A DNA stretch of 64,000 nt from an uncultured Verrucomicrobia subdivision 3 bacterium (GCA_903835255.1 CAILMI010000009.1:1-64000), one strand, 5' to 3'. Shown: positions 9,101 to 18,639, numbered from the stretch's first letter. A program made the numbers and translations. Notes: generated by a model from the sequence alone, not told the origin.

Positions 9101-9985
9101 ATGACTCAAAAAAAACCCCTGTCCGCCCGCCGCCTTCCATCCGCTTTCCAAAACAGGGACAGTATCGATCCGGTCGAAAGGGGTCGCGGACTCATTCTGG
9201 AAGTGTCCGGGCTCCGCATGGTGCGCGACGGGACGGTGATTTTGGATGGGGTGAACTGGCGGGTGCGGCCCGGGGAGCACTGGGTGATTCTTGGCGGGAA
9301 TGGTTCGGGAAAGACATCCCTGCTGAGTGCGCTCACCGGCTATCGGATGCCCACATCGGGGGCGATTTCGCTGCTTGGAGAAACCTACGGTGAATCCGAC
9401 TGGCGCGAATTGCGAAAGAGGGTCGGCCTAGTCAGCTCCTCGGTCCGGCAGAAGATGGCCGATCCCGAGCCCGCGCTTGAAACCGTTGCCAGCGGCAAGC
9501 ACGCGATGATTGATCTCTGGGGCCGGGTGACGCGGGCAGAGAATGCCGAGGCGTCCCGGCTTCTCAAACAGGTTGAGTGCGGCCATCTCGCCGACCGTCC
9601 GTGGGGCGTGCTTTCGCAGGGCGAACGCCAGCGCGTGCTGGTGGCCCGGGCGCTCATGGCCCGTCCACGCGTGCTCATCTTGGACGAGCCCTGCGCCGGG
9701 CTGGATCCCGCCGCGCGCGAACATTTTCTGCAATTTCTCCAGCGGCTCGGCACCCAAGCGCATCCTCCCACGCTGGTGCTGGTGACACATCATGTGGAGG
9801 AAATCATGCCGGTGTTTTCACGCGTGCTGGTTTTGAAAAACGGCGGGGTGCTGGCGGCGGGGTCCAAGCCGGAGGTGTTGAATTCCAAAAACCTGTCCCA
9901 GGCATTTGGAACGCGGATGCGCCTGAACCGGTCCGGTCGCCGTTACGCATTGACCGTCACGGGCAAGACCCGGGGGATGATGTGA
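9101..9985 (+). CDS. ABC transporter ATP-binding protein (ModF/YlmA-like)
   Basis: A single ATP-binding cassette: Walker A GGNGSGKTSL, signature LSQGERQRVLVARAL, Walker B VLILDEPCAGLD, and H-loop VTHHVEEI. The N-terminal ~35 residues are variable. The sequence style (GEHWVILGGNGSGKTSLLSAL) is that of the ModF/YlmA group of soluble cassettes, which often lack a clear partner permease; none is next to it here. The ATG at 9101 follows the TPR gene by seven bases. A longer frame from 8657 is only the shadow of the TPR gene. Substrate is unknown. Confidence 0.85.
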   Translation: MTQKKPLSARRLPSAFQNRDSIDPVERGRGLILEVSGLRMVRDGTVILDGVNWRVRPGEHWVILGGNGSGKTSLLSALTGYRMPTSGAISLLGETYGESDWRELRKRVGLVSSSVRQKMADPEPALETVASGKHAMIDLWGRVTRAENAEASRLLKQVECGHLADRPWGVLSQGERQRVLVARALMARPRVLILDEPCAGLDPAAREHFLQFLQRLGTQAHPPTLVLVTHHVEEIMPVFSRVLVLKNGGVLAAGSKPEVLNSKNLSQAFGTRMRLNRSGRRYALTVTGKTRGMM

Positions 9986-10004
9986 GCGGCGGGCGTTCTG
10001 GAGA

Positions 10005-11588
10005 TTAGTGCGGCAGCAGGGTGTAGGAATGGGCGATGGAACCGCCGGGCGTTCCTTCCGTCCGCAGAAAATCGACCTGCGCCCGCTCGGGTGAAACGGT
10101 CAAGCGCAGGATGCCCGGGCTGGGGAGGAGAACCCCCTGCCGATATCCGTATTCCGCGGCGCTGCGGAGGTCGCCGCCGGCATGGCTGGGTTGCGGCACC
10201 TCCTGATAGACGATGCCGTCGAGGTCCTGCTTGGCGTATAAATGGTCATGGCCGTGAAACACGGCGCTGACTTTGTTCTGTACCAGCAGCGCATGGATCG
10301 GCATGGGCCAGCCCGGGCGCTGGTCGGCGAACGCGGCGATGCCATCCAGGTTGCGCCCGCCCCACTCGAAGAATTTCGCCGCCTCCGCGCCCCCGCGCCC
10401 TTCCCGGGTCTCGCCGCCAACGAGGTGGTGGATGAAGATGAATTTGTATTTTGCACGGCTGGTCTCCAGCGTTTGTTTGAGCCAGTCATATTGCGTCCGC
10501 CCGAGCGTTCGATACCAGTTGTCGCTGTCCCGCTGCGCGCGGGGCGTAAACCAGAACGGGTCCAGCACCACAAACAGGGCGTCGCCCCACTCCCACGCAT
10601 AATAATTTTCCAAGAGGCCGGCGGTTTTATCCGGCGTGGCATTGCCGGTGTAGAACCCGTCTGGCCGTGGATTGGGGAAATATTTTTTCCGCAGCGCGTT
10701 CGCCCAGACGGTCATGTTCGTGGCCGTGCCGTCACTGTACCGGCCCATTTCGCCGTCGTGATTGCCCAGTGCAAGAAATACCGGCGCCGCCTGCCCGATC
10801 ACGCCAAAATAGTAACGCTGAGCCAGGTATTGCGGGGCCGCTTGCCAAAACTCGGCGTACTTCTCGGTCATGAACGTGTCGCCGAGATCTATATGAAAAT
10901 CCGGCTTCGCGGCGCGCGCGTTGGTGAGGCTTTGCAGATAAACCCCAGGCGCCGTGCCCCGGTCGAGATGCGAATCCGCCTGGAGCGTGAACGTAAAAGA
11001 GCTTCCCGGAGGGCGGGCGGTGTGAAACGTGGAGGCCATCCCCGGCGCCCGCCGGGGGCGGTACTCGTAAAAATATTGGGTGTCCGGCCGGAGCGAAGAG
11101 AGAGCGAATTCCACCGGAACCCCGGCCTGCAGTCGGCGCGGCGGCGTGTGGTCCGTGAGTTTGTCCGGCTGAATTCCGTAGGCAATGACGCCTTCGTCGT
11201 CCTGATAGCTCAACACGCTCAGGGTCATTCCAGTGGATGTCGGTCGCGCCAGGATCACATCGAAGGGATGTGCGGGGACCTCCGCACGAAACTCGCTGGC
11301 CGGCAGACCGCGCGCGCCGCCTTTCCGGTCGGCCGCAACCCCCAGCACTGCCAGCGCCGCTGAGAGGATGATCAGGGCGCACCTTGAACCTGAATTCCGA
11401 AATTGGGTCTGGCCAATTATGGTGGGGACAGCGCTGCGCTGTCCCCACCCGCGCCGGGCGGGCGGAACAAAAGGGGCATTGGAGCCCCTCTCCCCAGCCC
11501 TCTCCCCGCTCATGCTTCGCGGGCCGAGGGGGTGGCTGCACGAGATCGTTGCCCGCTTCGGAGATTGGGTTGAAATCTTTTTTCTCAT
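10005..11588 (-). CDS. Purple-acid-phosphatase-like metallophosphoesterase (second paralogue)
   Basis: A calcineurin-type phosphoesterase with a fibronectin/PAP-like N-domain. Metal ligands are seen in QADSHLD, DLGDTF, ALGNHDGE, FIHHLVGGE and FHGHDHLY. It is a paralogue of the gene just upstream, whose stop overlaps the ATG here (ATGA at 11585-11588). The 5' end is odd: about the first 65 residues are encoded by a dispersed repeat (11385-11534) and look like noise. A hydrophobic export signal (CALIILSAALAVLGVAA) begins right after it but has no ATG, GTG or TTG of its own in front. Either translation starts in repeat sequence or a rare start is used. The substrate is probably an extracellular phosphoester. 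Confidence 0.8.
   Translation of the reverse strand: MRKKISTQSPKRATISCSHPLGPRSMSGERAGERGSNAPFVPPARRGWGQRSAVPTIIGQTQFRNSGSRCALIILSAALAVLGVAADRKGGARGLPASEFRAEVPAHPFDVILARPTSTGMTLSVLSYQDDEGVIAYGIQPDKLTDHTPPRRLQAGVPVEFALSSLRPDTQYFYEYRPRRAPGMASTFHTARPPGSSFTFTLQADSHLDRGTAPGVYLQSLTNARAAKPDFHIDLGDTFMTEKYAEFWQAAPQYLAQRYYFGVIGQAAPVFLALGNHDGEMGRYSDGTATNMTVWANALRKKYFPNPRPDGFYTGNATPDKTAGLLENYYAWEWGDALFVVLDPFWFTPRAQRDSDNWYRTLGRTQYDWLKQTLETSRAKYKFIFIHHLVGGETREGRGGAEAAKFFEWGGRNLDGIAAFADQRPGWPMPIHALLVQNKVSAVFHGHDHLYAKQDLDGIVYQEVPQPSHAGGDLRSAAEYGYRQGVLLPSPGILRLTVSPERAQVDFLRTEGTPGGSIAHSYTLLPH
11385..11534. repeat. Dispersed MITE-like repeat, copy 1
   Basis: It begins with TGAACCTGAATTCCGAAATT, close to the ends of the copies near 39, 49.9 and 56.2 kb. 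It contains a 12-bp hairpin GTGGGGACAGCG/CGCTGTCCCCAC (11422-11448) and a CCCCTCTCCCCAGCCCTCTC tract also seen in other copies. It overlaps the 5' end of the metallophosphoesterase gene. Confidence 0.7.
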
Positions 11589-13135
11589 GGCGTTTTTCGG
11601 GGCTGGACCGAATAGCTATGGGCTACTTCGCCGGTTTTGCGGAGAGCGGTTTCATCCTTGGCCAGATAGCTCCGCACGTATTCCACCGTCACTTTTTCCG
11701 GCGACACAGTGACGCGCAGGTGCCCCGAATTGGGGAGCTTCACGCCGGACAGGTAGCGGTCTTCGTTGTGGGTCTGATAGCCTGGATCGGCGGGCATGGG
11801 GACTTCCTGATAGATCAGGCCGTCGCGTTCCTGGCGGCAGAAAAGATGGTCGTGGCCCTGAAAGAAAATGGTGACGCCATGCTTGACCATCAGCGGATGG
11901 ATTGGCAGCGCCCAGCCGGGTCGTTTTCGATCGAATTCCCACTCGCCGCGCTTGTTCCGGCCGCCCCACTCGTACAGGTCGCATTCCTCCACGCCGCCCC
12001 GCCCTGTACCGAGAACATGATGGGCAAAGACGAATTTATATTTCGCCCGGCTCTGCTCCAGCGTCCGCCGGAACCATTGATATTGCGCATCGCCGAGCGT
12101 CAGGCCCCACCCGTCGCGCTGTTTTCTGTCTGCAGGACCGTTTTTTCCGCCGCCCGCACCCTCTTCCTGAAAGCCGTTGTCCACCTGCGCGGGCGATTGC
12201 CAGTAGTTGTCCAGCACCACAAACAGCGCGTCGCCCCAGGTCCAGGCGCAATAATCCTTCAGCAGACCGATGCCTTTCAAGGGCGCGGTGTCGCCGGAGT
12301 AAAACGAATCCGGCGCCGGCGTGGGGTAGTAGCGGTTGCGGGCATTTTGAGCCAGGACGGCGACCTCATGACGGACCCCGGCCTGGTTGAAATTGAAGAG
12401 CGATGCCTGCTCGTGATTGCCATTGAGCAGGAAAAGGGGCGCGGACTGGGCGATCAGCCCCAGAAAGGGGCGCTGGAGGGTGTAGCGTTCACCCACGGTC
12501 GCGGCGTTGACCTCGCGCACTGGGGCGACGCTGAAATCATCCCCCATGCACAGGTAGAAGTCGGGTTGGGCGGAGGCTGCGGCGAGCAGGGTGCGCGCGT
12601 ACAAAGCGGGGTCGCTCATCTGCGGGCGTTCCGGGTGCGAGTCGCCCTGAACTGCAAACTGGAATGTGCTGCCGGGAGCGCGCTGGGTGTGGAAGCCGCA
12701 CTCCGGCCGCGACTGGAAGACCGGTTCGCCCGGACGGCGGAAATTCAGGCGGTAGTAATAGCGCGTGTCCGGCTTCAATCGATCGAAGGTCGTCTCCACG
12801 GGTTGTCCGGCTGCCACTTTCAGAGGACCTGTTTTGTGATCATATCCGGCTGACTGGGTTCCATATTCGAAAAAAACCTCCATCGGTTCCCGGGCCAGTG
12901 CGCTCACCGTCACCGACCGGTCGGTGACTCGTCCCAGGACCAGCGAGATCCGCTCGAACGCCGCCAGCTCGGGTGGCAGCTCATATCCATCCGCACCTCG
13001 GTTCCGGTTGCCGCCCTTCCCGCCTCGTTTACGGTCGGCCGGACGGGGGAGTTGCGCGAGGGCCGGGGTGAGGAGTCCGGCCAGAGTTGAGGCGATAAGG
13101 GCTAGAAATCGTCTGCGGCTGGTCAGCCATTTCAT
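11585..13135 (-). CDS. Tat-exported metallophosphoesterase (first paralogue)
   Basis: 516 residues. The N-terminus SRRRFLALIASTLAGLL carries a twin-arginine motif and hydrophobic core, so it is probably exported folded by Tat. A PAP-like N-domain (VTVSALAREPMEVFFEYGTQ; LKPDTRYYYRLNF) precedes the phosphoesterase with QGDSHPE, CMGDDFS, LNGNHEQ, FAHHVLGTG and FQGHDHLF as metal-binding motifs. It lies 29 bases after the YHYH gene and overlaps its paralogue downstream, so the three look like one transcript. Loading of the metals in the cytoplasm would explain the Tat signal (inference). Confidence 0.88.
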   Translation of the reverse strand: MKWLTSRRRFLALIASTLAGLLTPALAQLPRPADRKRGGKGGNRNRGADGYELPPELAAFERISLVLGRVTDRSVTVSALAREPMEVFFEYGTQSAGYDHKTGPLKVAAGQPVETTFDRLKPDTRYYYRLNFRRPGEPVFQSRPECGFHTQRAPGSTFQFAVQGDSHPERPQMSDPALYARTLLAAASAQPDFYLCMGDDFSVAPVREVNAATVGERYTLQRPFLGLIAQSAPLFLLNGNHEQASLFNFNQAGVRHEVAVLAQNARNRYYPTPAPDSFYSGDTAPLKGIGLLKDYCAWTWGDALFVVLDNYWQSPAQVDNGFQEEGAGGGKNGPADRKQRDGWGLTLGDAQYQWFRRTLEQSRAKYKFVFAHHVLGTGRGGVEECDLYEWGGRNKRGEWEFDRKRPGWALPIHPLMVKHGVTIFFQGHDHLFCRQERDGLIYQEVPMPADPGYQTHNEDRYLSGVKLPNSGHLRVTVSPEKVTVEYVRSYLAKDETALRKTGEVAHSYSVQPRKTP

Positions 13136-13164
13136 AGGTTCGGGGGAGGCGAAGGATTCGCGCC

Positions 13165-14655
13165 CTAGCGCCCGGGCGGCTCGGCCTTGTATCCTGCCGG
13201 CAGGTCTGTTTCGTTGGGCTGTAGCTCTCCATCGTGATTGGAGTCGGCTTTGTCAAACATCCGCAGGGCTTCCCGGGTTAAGGACGCCCGGGTGATGACG
13301 CCGGTTTCATCCAATAACTCCTTATAATGCTGCTTCGCGTAACCCCCCATGGGCGACCGCACCGGCGGGCCGTTATATTCATCCGCCGTGAGCCGGCCAT
13401 CGTGGTTCTGATCGTATCCGTCAAAAACCCGGTTCACTTCGGTCAGCAGCTCCGCCCGCGTCAGAATGCCATCCCGATTCAAATCCATTTCCAGCGCGTG
13501 CACCTTCATCCAAGGCTGGCGGTTTGGATTGCGCGGAGGGCGGGGGCTGATTGCTTCCGTCGGCCGGTCAGGCGGATCGCCGGCGGGCGGCGAAGCATCG
13601 GAGCCTGAATAGGTGGCCGTGGTGGTTTTGCCGGACGTGTCCGTGAACTCAAAGCGGACCGAGCCGCCGGCCTCGGCATAACGCAGCTGCGCTTTCTGTC
13701 CCCCCAAGGTGTAGTCCAGCGTGTGCCCGGTTGCGTCCGGGGTGGACTTGAAATCCGTGATGACGGCGCCGGGCAACGGCTTTGTGGCGGGGCGCACCGG
13801 CCGGGCGCGCGGCTGCGGATCCACCTGCCCGCCGCGTTCGGTGACCACGCCGTGGAAGCCCCCGTTCAGGTAGGGATATTTGAGGGAGGCATGATAATGA
13901 TAGCCCAGCGACGGTGTGGTGTGTCCGTCAAACCCGTCCAAATGGGCGGCGGGCGCGCCGTCGGGCTCCGTCAGGCCGTAAATCGGATAGCCATCCAGCG
14001 CGAACGCGATGGGCTGATTGGAGCCGGCGATCCGCTGCAGATGCAGCGGCGCGATGTGATAATGATAATCATCCGCGCGCCCGGCATGGCCGCCAAATTC
14101 ATCCAGTTCCCCCGCCAGATACGTGTCGGTGCGGCCGTCGTTCTTGATGGGATTAAAGATGGGCACCCCGTTCACGGCGAGGGCGATGGCGCCCCGAAAG
14201 AAATGCGTTTTGGCCGAAACCGGATTCGTCGCCGCTTCCGGCTGCAGCGGGAACTGCCAGGCGTTTGCCCCCACATAGGCCTGAGGCAACGGCACCTGCT
14301 GCTGCCAGGCCGTGATGCCCACCATCATCCGATGCGCCGGCATCCCGTCGGATTCCACGAAGAAGAACGCCCCGTCGGCATGCGTCTTCACCCGGTCCGC
14401 GAACGGCAGGAAGGCGCCGGAAAGGAAAGCGGCTCGCGAAGTGCCCCCTCCGGAGCCGACGCCGGCAGGATTGGAAATCACAGGGGCCGGCGGCATGATG
14501 CTGGAATCATAATGGACGACGCCGGCCTGGGCGGGATTATCGATGAGATGGGCGGGGCAGTTGGGGCGGCCGACCACACCCAAGAGTGCGGCGGCGAGGA
14601 GCCAGCGCCGGATTATAAAATGACCAGCACAGCCCTGCGGGGAGATCTGTTTCAT
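13165..14655 (-). CDS. Secreted YHYH-domain protein with C-terminal EF-hands
   Basis: It has an N-terminal hydrophobic signal (WLLAAALLGVVG) and then a YHYH domain with two signature motifs, DDYHYHIAPL and LGYHYHASLKY, with GYPIYGL between them. The C-terminal third contains EF-hand calcium loops: DLNRDGILTRAEL, DQNHDGRLTADEY and DSNHDGELQPNE. The YHYH family is of unknown function; metal binding through the histidines is likely but inferred. It is the first gene of a set with two exported phosphoesterases. The 496-residue length and the YHYH plus EF-hand combination fit an extracellular metal-dependent role. Confidence 0.85.
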   Translation of the reverse strand: MKQISPQGCAGHFIIRRWLLAAALLGVVGRPNCPAHLIDNPAQAGVVHYDSSIMPPAPVISNPAGVGSGGGTSRAAFLSGAFLPFADRVKTHADGAFFFVESDGMPAHRMMVGITAWQQQVPLPQAYVGANAWQFPLQPEAATNPVSAKTHFFRGAIALAVNGVPIFNPIKNDGRTDTYLAGELDEFGGHAGRADDYHYHIAPLHLQRIAGSNQPIAFALDGYPIYGLTEPDGAPAAHLDGFDGHTTPSLGYHYHASLKYPYLNGGFHGVVTERGGQVDPQPRARPVRPATKPLPGAVITDFKSTPDATGHTLDYTLGGQKAQLRYAEAGGSVRFEFTDTSGKTTTATYSGSDASPPAGDPPDRPTEAISPRPPRNPNRQPWMKVHALEMDLNRDGILTRAELLTEVNRVFDGYDQNHDGRLTADEYNGPPVRSPMGGYAKQHYKELLDETGVITRASLTREALRMFDKADSNHDGELQPNETDLPAGYKAEPPGR

Positions 14656-14709
14656 GGCGTCACTTTATATCGGAAAACCTTAAGGTGAGATGAAGCGGCG
14701 GCCCGCTAT

Positions 14710-15429
14710 TCAATACCCCGCGGCTTTGGACGCTTCCGGCCCTTTCACTAGGGCGACGCTGGCCGAGGTGCCGAGGCGTGTCGCCCCGGCCGCAATCATC
14801 GCCAGCGCGGTTTTGAGATCGCGAATGCCCCCCGAGGCCTTGACCCCGAAGGTCGACCCCACCGTCTCCCTCAACAGTTTCACGTCGTCCATCGTCGCGC
14901 CCCCGGTGCTGAAGCCGGTGGAGGTCTTGACGAACTGGGCTCCGCTTTCAACCACCAGGCGGGCGGCGCGGATCTTCTCGGCCCGCGTCAGCAGGCACGT
15001 CTCCAGAATCACCTTCACCGTGCGTTGATCGGCAGCTTCCACGACGTCCTGCAATTCTCGCAGGACGAAGTCATCGTCGCCTTCCTTGAGCCGGCCCACA
15101 TTCAGGACGATATCAATCTCATGAGCGCCCGCCTCGATGGCGACCCGGGTCTCAAAACACTTCACCGGATCCGACATCGCCCCGAGCGGAAATCCCACGA
15201 CGCAGGCAATCTTGACGCCGGTGCCCTCCAGCAGGCGCCGGGCCTGATCGACCCGCGATCCATTGACGCAAACACTGAAAAAGCCGTGCTCGCGCGCCTC
15301 GGCGCAGAGCTGCTCGATGTCCCGGGCCGTGGCTTCAGGTTTCAGCAGGGTGTGATCGAGAAAGCGGGCGAGGTTGGCGGCCGCGGCCTCTCCAGGGATG
15401 GGGTCCTGATTATTAGGAGGATGATTCAT
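14710..15429 (-). CDS. deoC: Deoxyribose-phosphate aldolase
   Basis: It cleaves 2-deoxyribose 5-phosphate to acetaldehyde and glyceraldehyde 3-phosphate in nucleoside breakdown. The class I aldolase motifs are FLDHTLLKPEAT, VCVNGSRV, VVGFPLG, the Schiff-base lysine in FVKTSTGFSTGGAT, and VKASGGIRD with the second conserved lysine. 239 residues is slightly longer than the family because of an N-terminal ~20-residue extension (MNHPPNNQDPIPGE). It lies between the YHYH gene and the PIN-phoH gene, all on the minus strand, with gaps of ~50 bases. Confidence 0.93.
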   Translation of the reverse strand: MNHPPNNQDPIPGEAAAANLARFLDHTLLKPEATARDIEQLCAEAREHGFFSVCVNGSRVDQARRLLEGTGVKIACVVGFPLGAMSDPVKCFETRVAIEAGAHEIDIVLNVGRLKEGDDDFVLRELQDVVEAADQRTVKVILETCLLTRAEKIRAARLVVESGAQFVKTSTGFSTGGATMDDVKLLRETVGSTFGVKASGGIRDLKTALAMIAAGATRLGTSASVALVKGPEASKAAGY

Positions 15430-15478
15430 TTTTAAATCAGGAAGGGGGCGTGTGCGGCATCCGCGGCGGCCCGGCAGC

Positions 15479-16801
15479 TCACAGGATGTTTGCGGCCAGT
15501 TCCGCTAGCTCCGAGCGTTCTCCCTTCTGCAATTCGATGTGCGCCGCGATGGCCTGATCGCGGAAACGGCTGACGATGTAATTAAAGCCGTTTGAGGAGG
15601 AGTCCACGTAGGGATTATCGATTTGGTAGGGATCGCCGGTGAAGATGATTTTCGTGCCGTGACCGACGCGGGTGATGATGGTCTTGGCTTCCAGAGGGGT
15701 GAGGTTCTGCGCTTCGTCGATGACCATGAACTGGTTGGCAATGCTGCGCCCGCGGATGTAGCTCAAGGCCTCCACCACAATGCTGCCGGAGCGCATCAGG
15801 TCGGCGCTGCGGCGGTGGTCGTGCCCCATGTTCAGGTCGCTCAGCATTTCGAGCGCGTCGTGGATGGGCTGCATCCAGGGCGCGAGCTTTTCCTCCAGGG
15901 ACCCTGGCAGGAAGCCTAGTTCTTTCCCCATGGAAATGGTCGGGCGCGCGACGACCAGCCGTCGGAATTCCCGGTCGAGCACGGTGCGCTTCAGGCCGGC
16001 GGCCATCGCAATCAGGGTTTTGCCTGTGCCGGCCTTGCCCATGAGGGTGACGAGTTTGACGCGGTCATCGAGCAGGGCGTCGAAGGCAAAATGCTGTTCC
16101 CGGTTGCGCGGCTTGATGCCCCAGACCCCCTCCCGGCAATCGATGATGGGCACCAGCCGGGAGCCGGTCGCATCCACCTTGGCGAGCGCCGACTTTTTCG
16201 GGTTCGCCGCGTCCACCAAGGTGCAGAATTCGTTTGGATAATATTTTTTCCCGGGGTCCAGCACCAGCTCGCCCTGAGCGCGAAAGGCGGCGAGCTGGTC
16301 GGGGGTGACGTTCATATCCACCATGCCGGTGTAGAGATCGGTCAGGAACACGCGGTCGGTCTCATAATCCTCAGCCTGCAAGCCCAGGGCGTCGGCCTTG
16401 ATCCGGAGGTTGATGTCTTTGCTGACGAGGATGGCCGGGTTCTGCGGCTGGCTTTTCTGGAGGCCGGCCGCCATCATGAGGATGCGGTTGTCCACGCTGT
16501 CGCTGTTCAGGATGTGGCGGACGTCGATGGCCAGATCGCCGCCGCTTTTCGGGAAAGCGATCTGGAGCCGGCCTCCGTTGGGCAGTTTCACCCCGGCGCT
16601 CAAGCTGCCCTCGCCGCGAAAGCCGTCCAGCATCCGGGAGACCTTCCGCGCATTCTGGCCGAGCTCGCTGGATTCGCGCTTGAACCGGTCAATCTCCTCA
16701 ATGACTTCGATGGGAATCACCACCTGGTTCTCCTTGAAATTGAGGAGCGAGTGGGGATCGTGGAGCAGGACGTTGGTGTCGAGGATGTAGTTTTTTTTCA
16801 T
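15479..16801 (-). CDS. PhoH-like ATPase with N-terminal PIN nuclease domain
   Basis: A PhoH2-type protein: a PIN domain (residues 1-~140; YILDTNVLLHDP with the first acidic residue, IPIEVIEEIDRFK, and a later acidic cluster) fused to a PhoH ATPase (Walker A GKAGTGKTLIAMAAG, Walker B FMVIDEAQNLTP, GDPYQIDNPY). Members of this family act as RNA helicase/nucleases. The ATG at 16801 gives MKKNYILDTNVLL; a GTG nine bases upstream is in frame but unnecessary. 440 residues is the usual length. Confidence 0.9.
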   Translation of the reverse strand: MKKNYILDTNVLLHDPHSLLNFKENQVVIPIEVIEEIDRFKRESSELGQNARKVSRMLDGFRGEGSLSAGVKLPNGGRLQIAFPKSGGDLAIDVRHILNSDSVDNRILMMAAGLQKSQPQNPAILVSKDINLRIKADALGLQAEDYETDRVFLTDLYTGMVDMNVTPDQLAAFRAQGELVLDPGKKYYPNEFCTLVDAANPKKSALAKVDATGSRLVPIIDCREGVWGIKPRNREQHFAFDALLDDRVKLVTLMGKAGTGKTLIAMAAGLKRTVLDREFRRLVVARPTISMGKELGFLPGSLEEKLAPWMQPIHDALEMLSDLNMGHDHRRSADLMRSGSIVVEALSYIRGRSIANQFMVIDEAQNLTPLEAKTIITRVGHGTKIIFTGDPYQIDNPYVDSSSNGFNYIVSRFRDQAIAAHIELQKGERSELAELAANIL

Positions 16802-17133
16802 GATGCACACCGGGGATTTGATTTTTTTAAGGATGTCCTATGGGGATGCCATTGTTGGGGTGTTCCTGCGTGAGTTGTCAGAGCTACGAACGGTCCCAGG
16901 TAAGCGCCCGAGGTCTGCTTTTGAAGGGGGGCGCCGGGAAATTCCGGGGTCTGGCTTTGAACCAGACAGGCCGGACTCCATGGAAATTGAATCAATTCAA
17001 TCATTTCAACTGTTCCTAGCGCCCGACCCGCGCACTTTAGGTTTCGACCTAGGTGCTGACAAGCGGAAAGGGCGTCAATTTCAAAAGTATTTTTATCTTG
17101 CCCGGATTTGTCTTGCGGGGCCACTCTCGCCTC
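16802..17133. other. Intergenic region, no gene recognised
   Basis: 332 bases separate the divergent PIN-phoH and HEAT-repeat genes. No ORF with a coding look, no repeat of the dispersed family and no recognised RNA were found. The stretch must hold both promoters. A short palindromic tract TTTAGGTTTCGACCTA lies near 17036-17051. Confidence 0.5.
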
Positions 17134-18639
17134 ATGAAAACCTCCCCGCTATCGGTCGCCCTCGCTGGTCTCTTCGCCTGCCTTTCTCTGCCGCCCAATG
17201 GCCAGTCGCGGGAAAGCGTGTCGCCCCTGCGCTACAAATTCCCCGGCGGCCAGACCAATGTCTATCGCGTGGAATATTCCGTGAGCGGGGAGAACGGCAC
17301 GGAAACGAACTTCGGCACCCTGTTCCTCGTGCCGCTTCCGGCGGATCCTGGCGTCCTGCGCCTTTCCTGCCGGGCGACGCTGGAGACCAAGCGCAGTCCC
17401 GGACGCCCGCCCTTTGGCTATTATGGCGGATATGGCGGACCCTCCGGCCCCGGCGTCCGGCTGCCGGAAGGGTGCGAAATCCAGGTGGATGATCAGGGCC
17501 ATGTGTTGCGCGTGTCGGGTGATTATCCCTTGCCGGCACCGCTGGGCGAATTGATGCAAAGCCTGATTCCGCCGCTGCCAGCCACCTTGAAATCCTCATG
17601 GGAAACCGAGGGCCCGGTTTCCGTGATGGACGACCCGCTGTGGCTGGGTCCGGGCAACGCCTTTTTCAGTGCGCAAAACTACGGCCCGCCGTTTTTCATG
17701 AACTACGGCCCGCGTTCGCCGCTGGCCGTCATCAACGCCACGCAACATCTTCAGTGGCGCCTTGCCGGCAACACCCCCGAAACTGTCACCCTGCACCAGC
17801 AGCTCTCCCTCGTCAGCCTTCTCCAGACGGGCGGCGAGCCCCGGCTTGCGGCCCGCGGCGGGGGCGATCTGGTTTTTGACCGGGCGGCGGGGCTTTTTCA
17901 AAAAATCGACCTCGAGTTTGATACCGCCACGCAGACGGAAAACAGCACCCGCAAAGCCAAGGTCCGCATTGCCTATCGGCAGTTGCAGGGGGCTGAACTG
18001 GAGGCGGTGCTCAATCCGCCGCCGGCGCCCGCGCCGCCTGCGCCGCATCCGCTGACCGGCGCGGAAGTGGCCCAGCTCATCAACGAGCTGGAGTCCGACA
18101 GCCCGGACACCCGGCGGACGGCGGCGGGTCGATTGCGCGACATCACATTAGAAGCGCCCTCGCCTAAATTATTAAATCTGGCGATGGGCTTCTTGACGAA
18201 TCCGGATGCGTCCCTCCGCCAATCGGCGGCCCCTTTTGTCTGCCGATATGCTGCGGGCGAACAGGTCCCTGCGCTCTTGAAGCTGTTGAAGGATCCGGAC
18301 TGGGGCTTGCGGCAAAACACCCTCAAAGCCATCGCCCGGCTCAAGGATGAGCGCGCCATCGCACCGCTGGTGGATTTGATTGCCCGGGGCGGACAAATGA
18401 ACCAGCCGTCTCAGGAGATCAATGCCTGCCTGGCCGGTTTTGGTCCGGCGGCGGAAAGCGCGGTTTTGGAATTATTGAGGGAGCGAAACGCCGAGACCCG
18501 GCGGCAAGCCTGCGGCCTGCTCCAGCAGATCGGAACGGATAAAAGCCTGGAATCGCTTCAGAAACTGGTCGGCGATCCGGATCCCGCGCTCAGTCAGGCC
18601 GCTGTGGAGGCCCTCCGCGCCCTCCAGGCCCGCCAATGA
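17134..18639 (+). CDS. Secreted protein with C-terminal HEAT repeats
   Basis: The ATG at 17134 begins a signal peptide (MKTSPLSVALAGLFACLSLP). The first ~330 residues form a beta-rich domain of unknown kind with an RVEYSVSGENGTETNFGT stretch and a proline-rich linker PPPAPAPPAPHP. The last ~160 residues are HEAT/PBS-lyase-like repeats: VPALLKLLKDPDWGLRQNTL, AIARLKDERAIAPLVDL, SLQKLVGDPDPALSQAAVEA. The protein is probably periplasmic or surface bound and binds a partner through the repeats. No enzymatic motif is seen. Confidence 0.8.
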   Translation: MKTSPLSVALAGLFACLSLPPNGQSRESVSPLRYKFPGGQTNVYRVEYSVSGENGTETNFGTLFLVPLPADPGVLRLSCRATLETKRSPGRPPFGYYGGYGGPSGPGVRLPEGCEIQVDDQGHVLRVSGDYPLPAPLGELMQSLIPPLPATLKSSWETEGPVSVMDDPLWLGPGNAFFSAQNYGPPFFMNYGPRSPLAVINATQHLQWRLAGNTPETVTLHQQLSLVSLLQTGGEPRLAARGGGDLVFDRAAGLFQKIDLEFDTATQTENSTRKAKVRIAYRQLQGAELEAVLNPPPAPAPPAPHPLTGAEVAQLINELESDSPDTRRTAAGRLRDITLEAPSPKLLNLAMGFLTNPDASLRQSAAPFVCRYAAGEQVPALLKLLKDPDWGLRQNTLKAIARLKDERAIAPLVDLIARGGQMNQPSQEINACLAGFGPAAESAVLELLRERNAETRRQACGLLQQIGTDKSLESLQKLVGDPDPALSQAAVEALRALQARQ

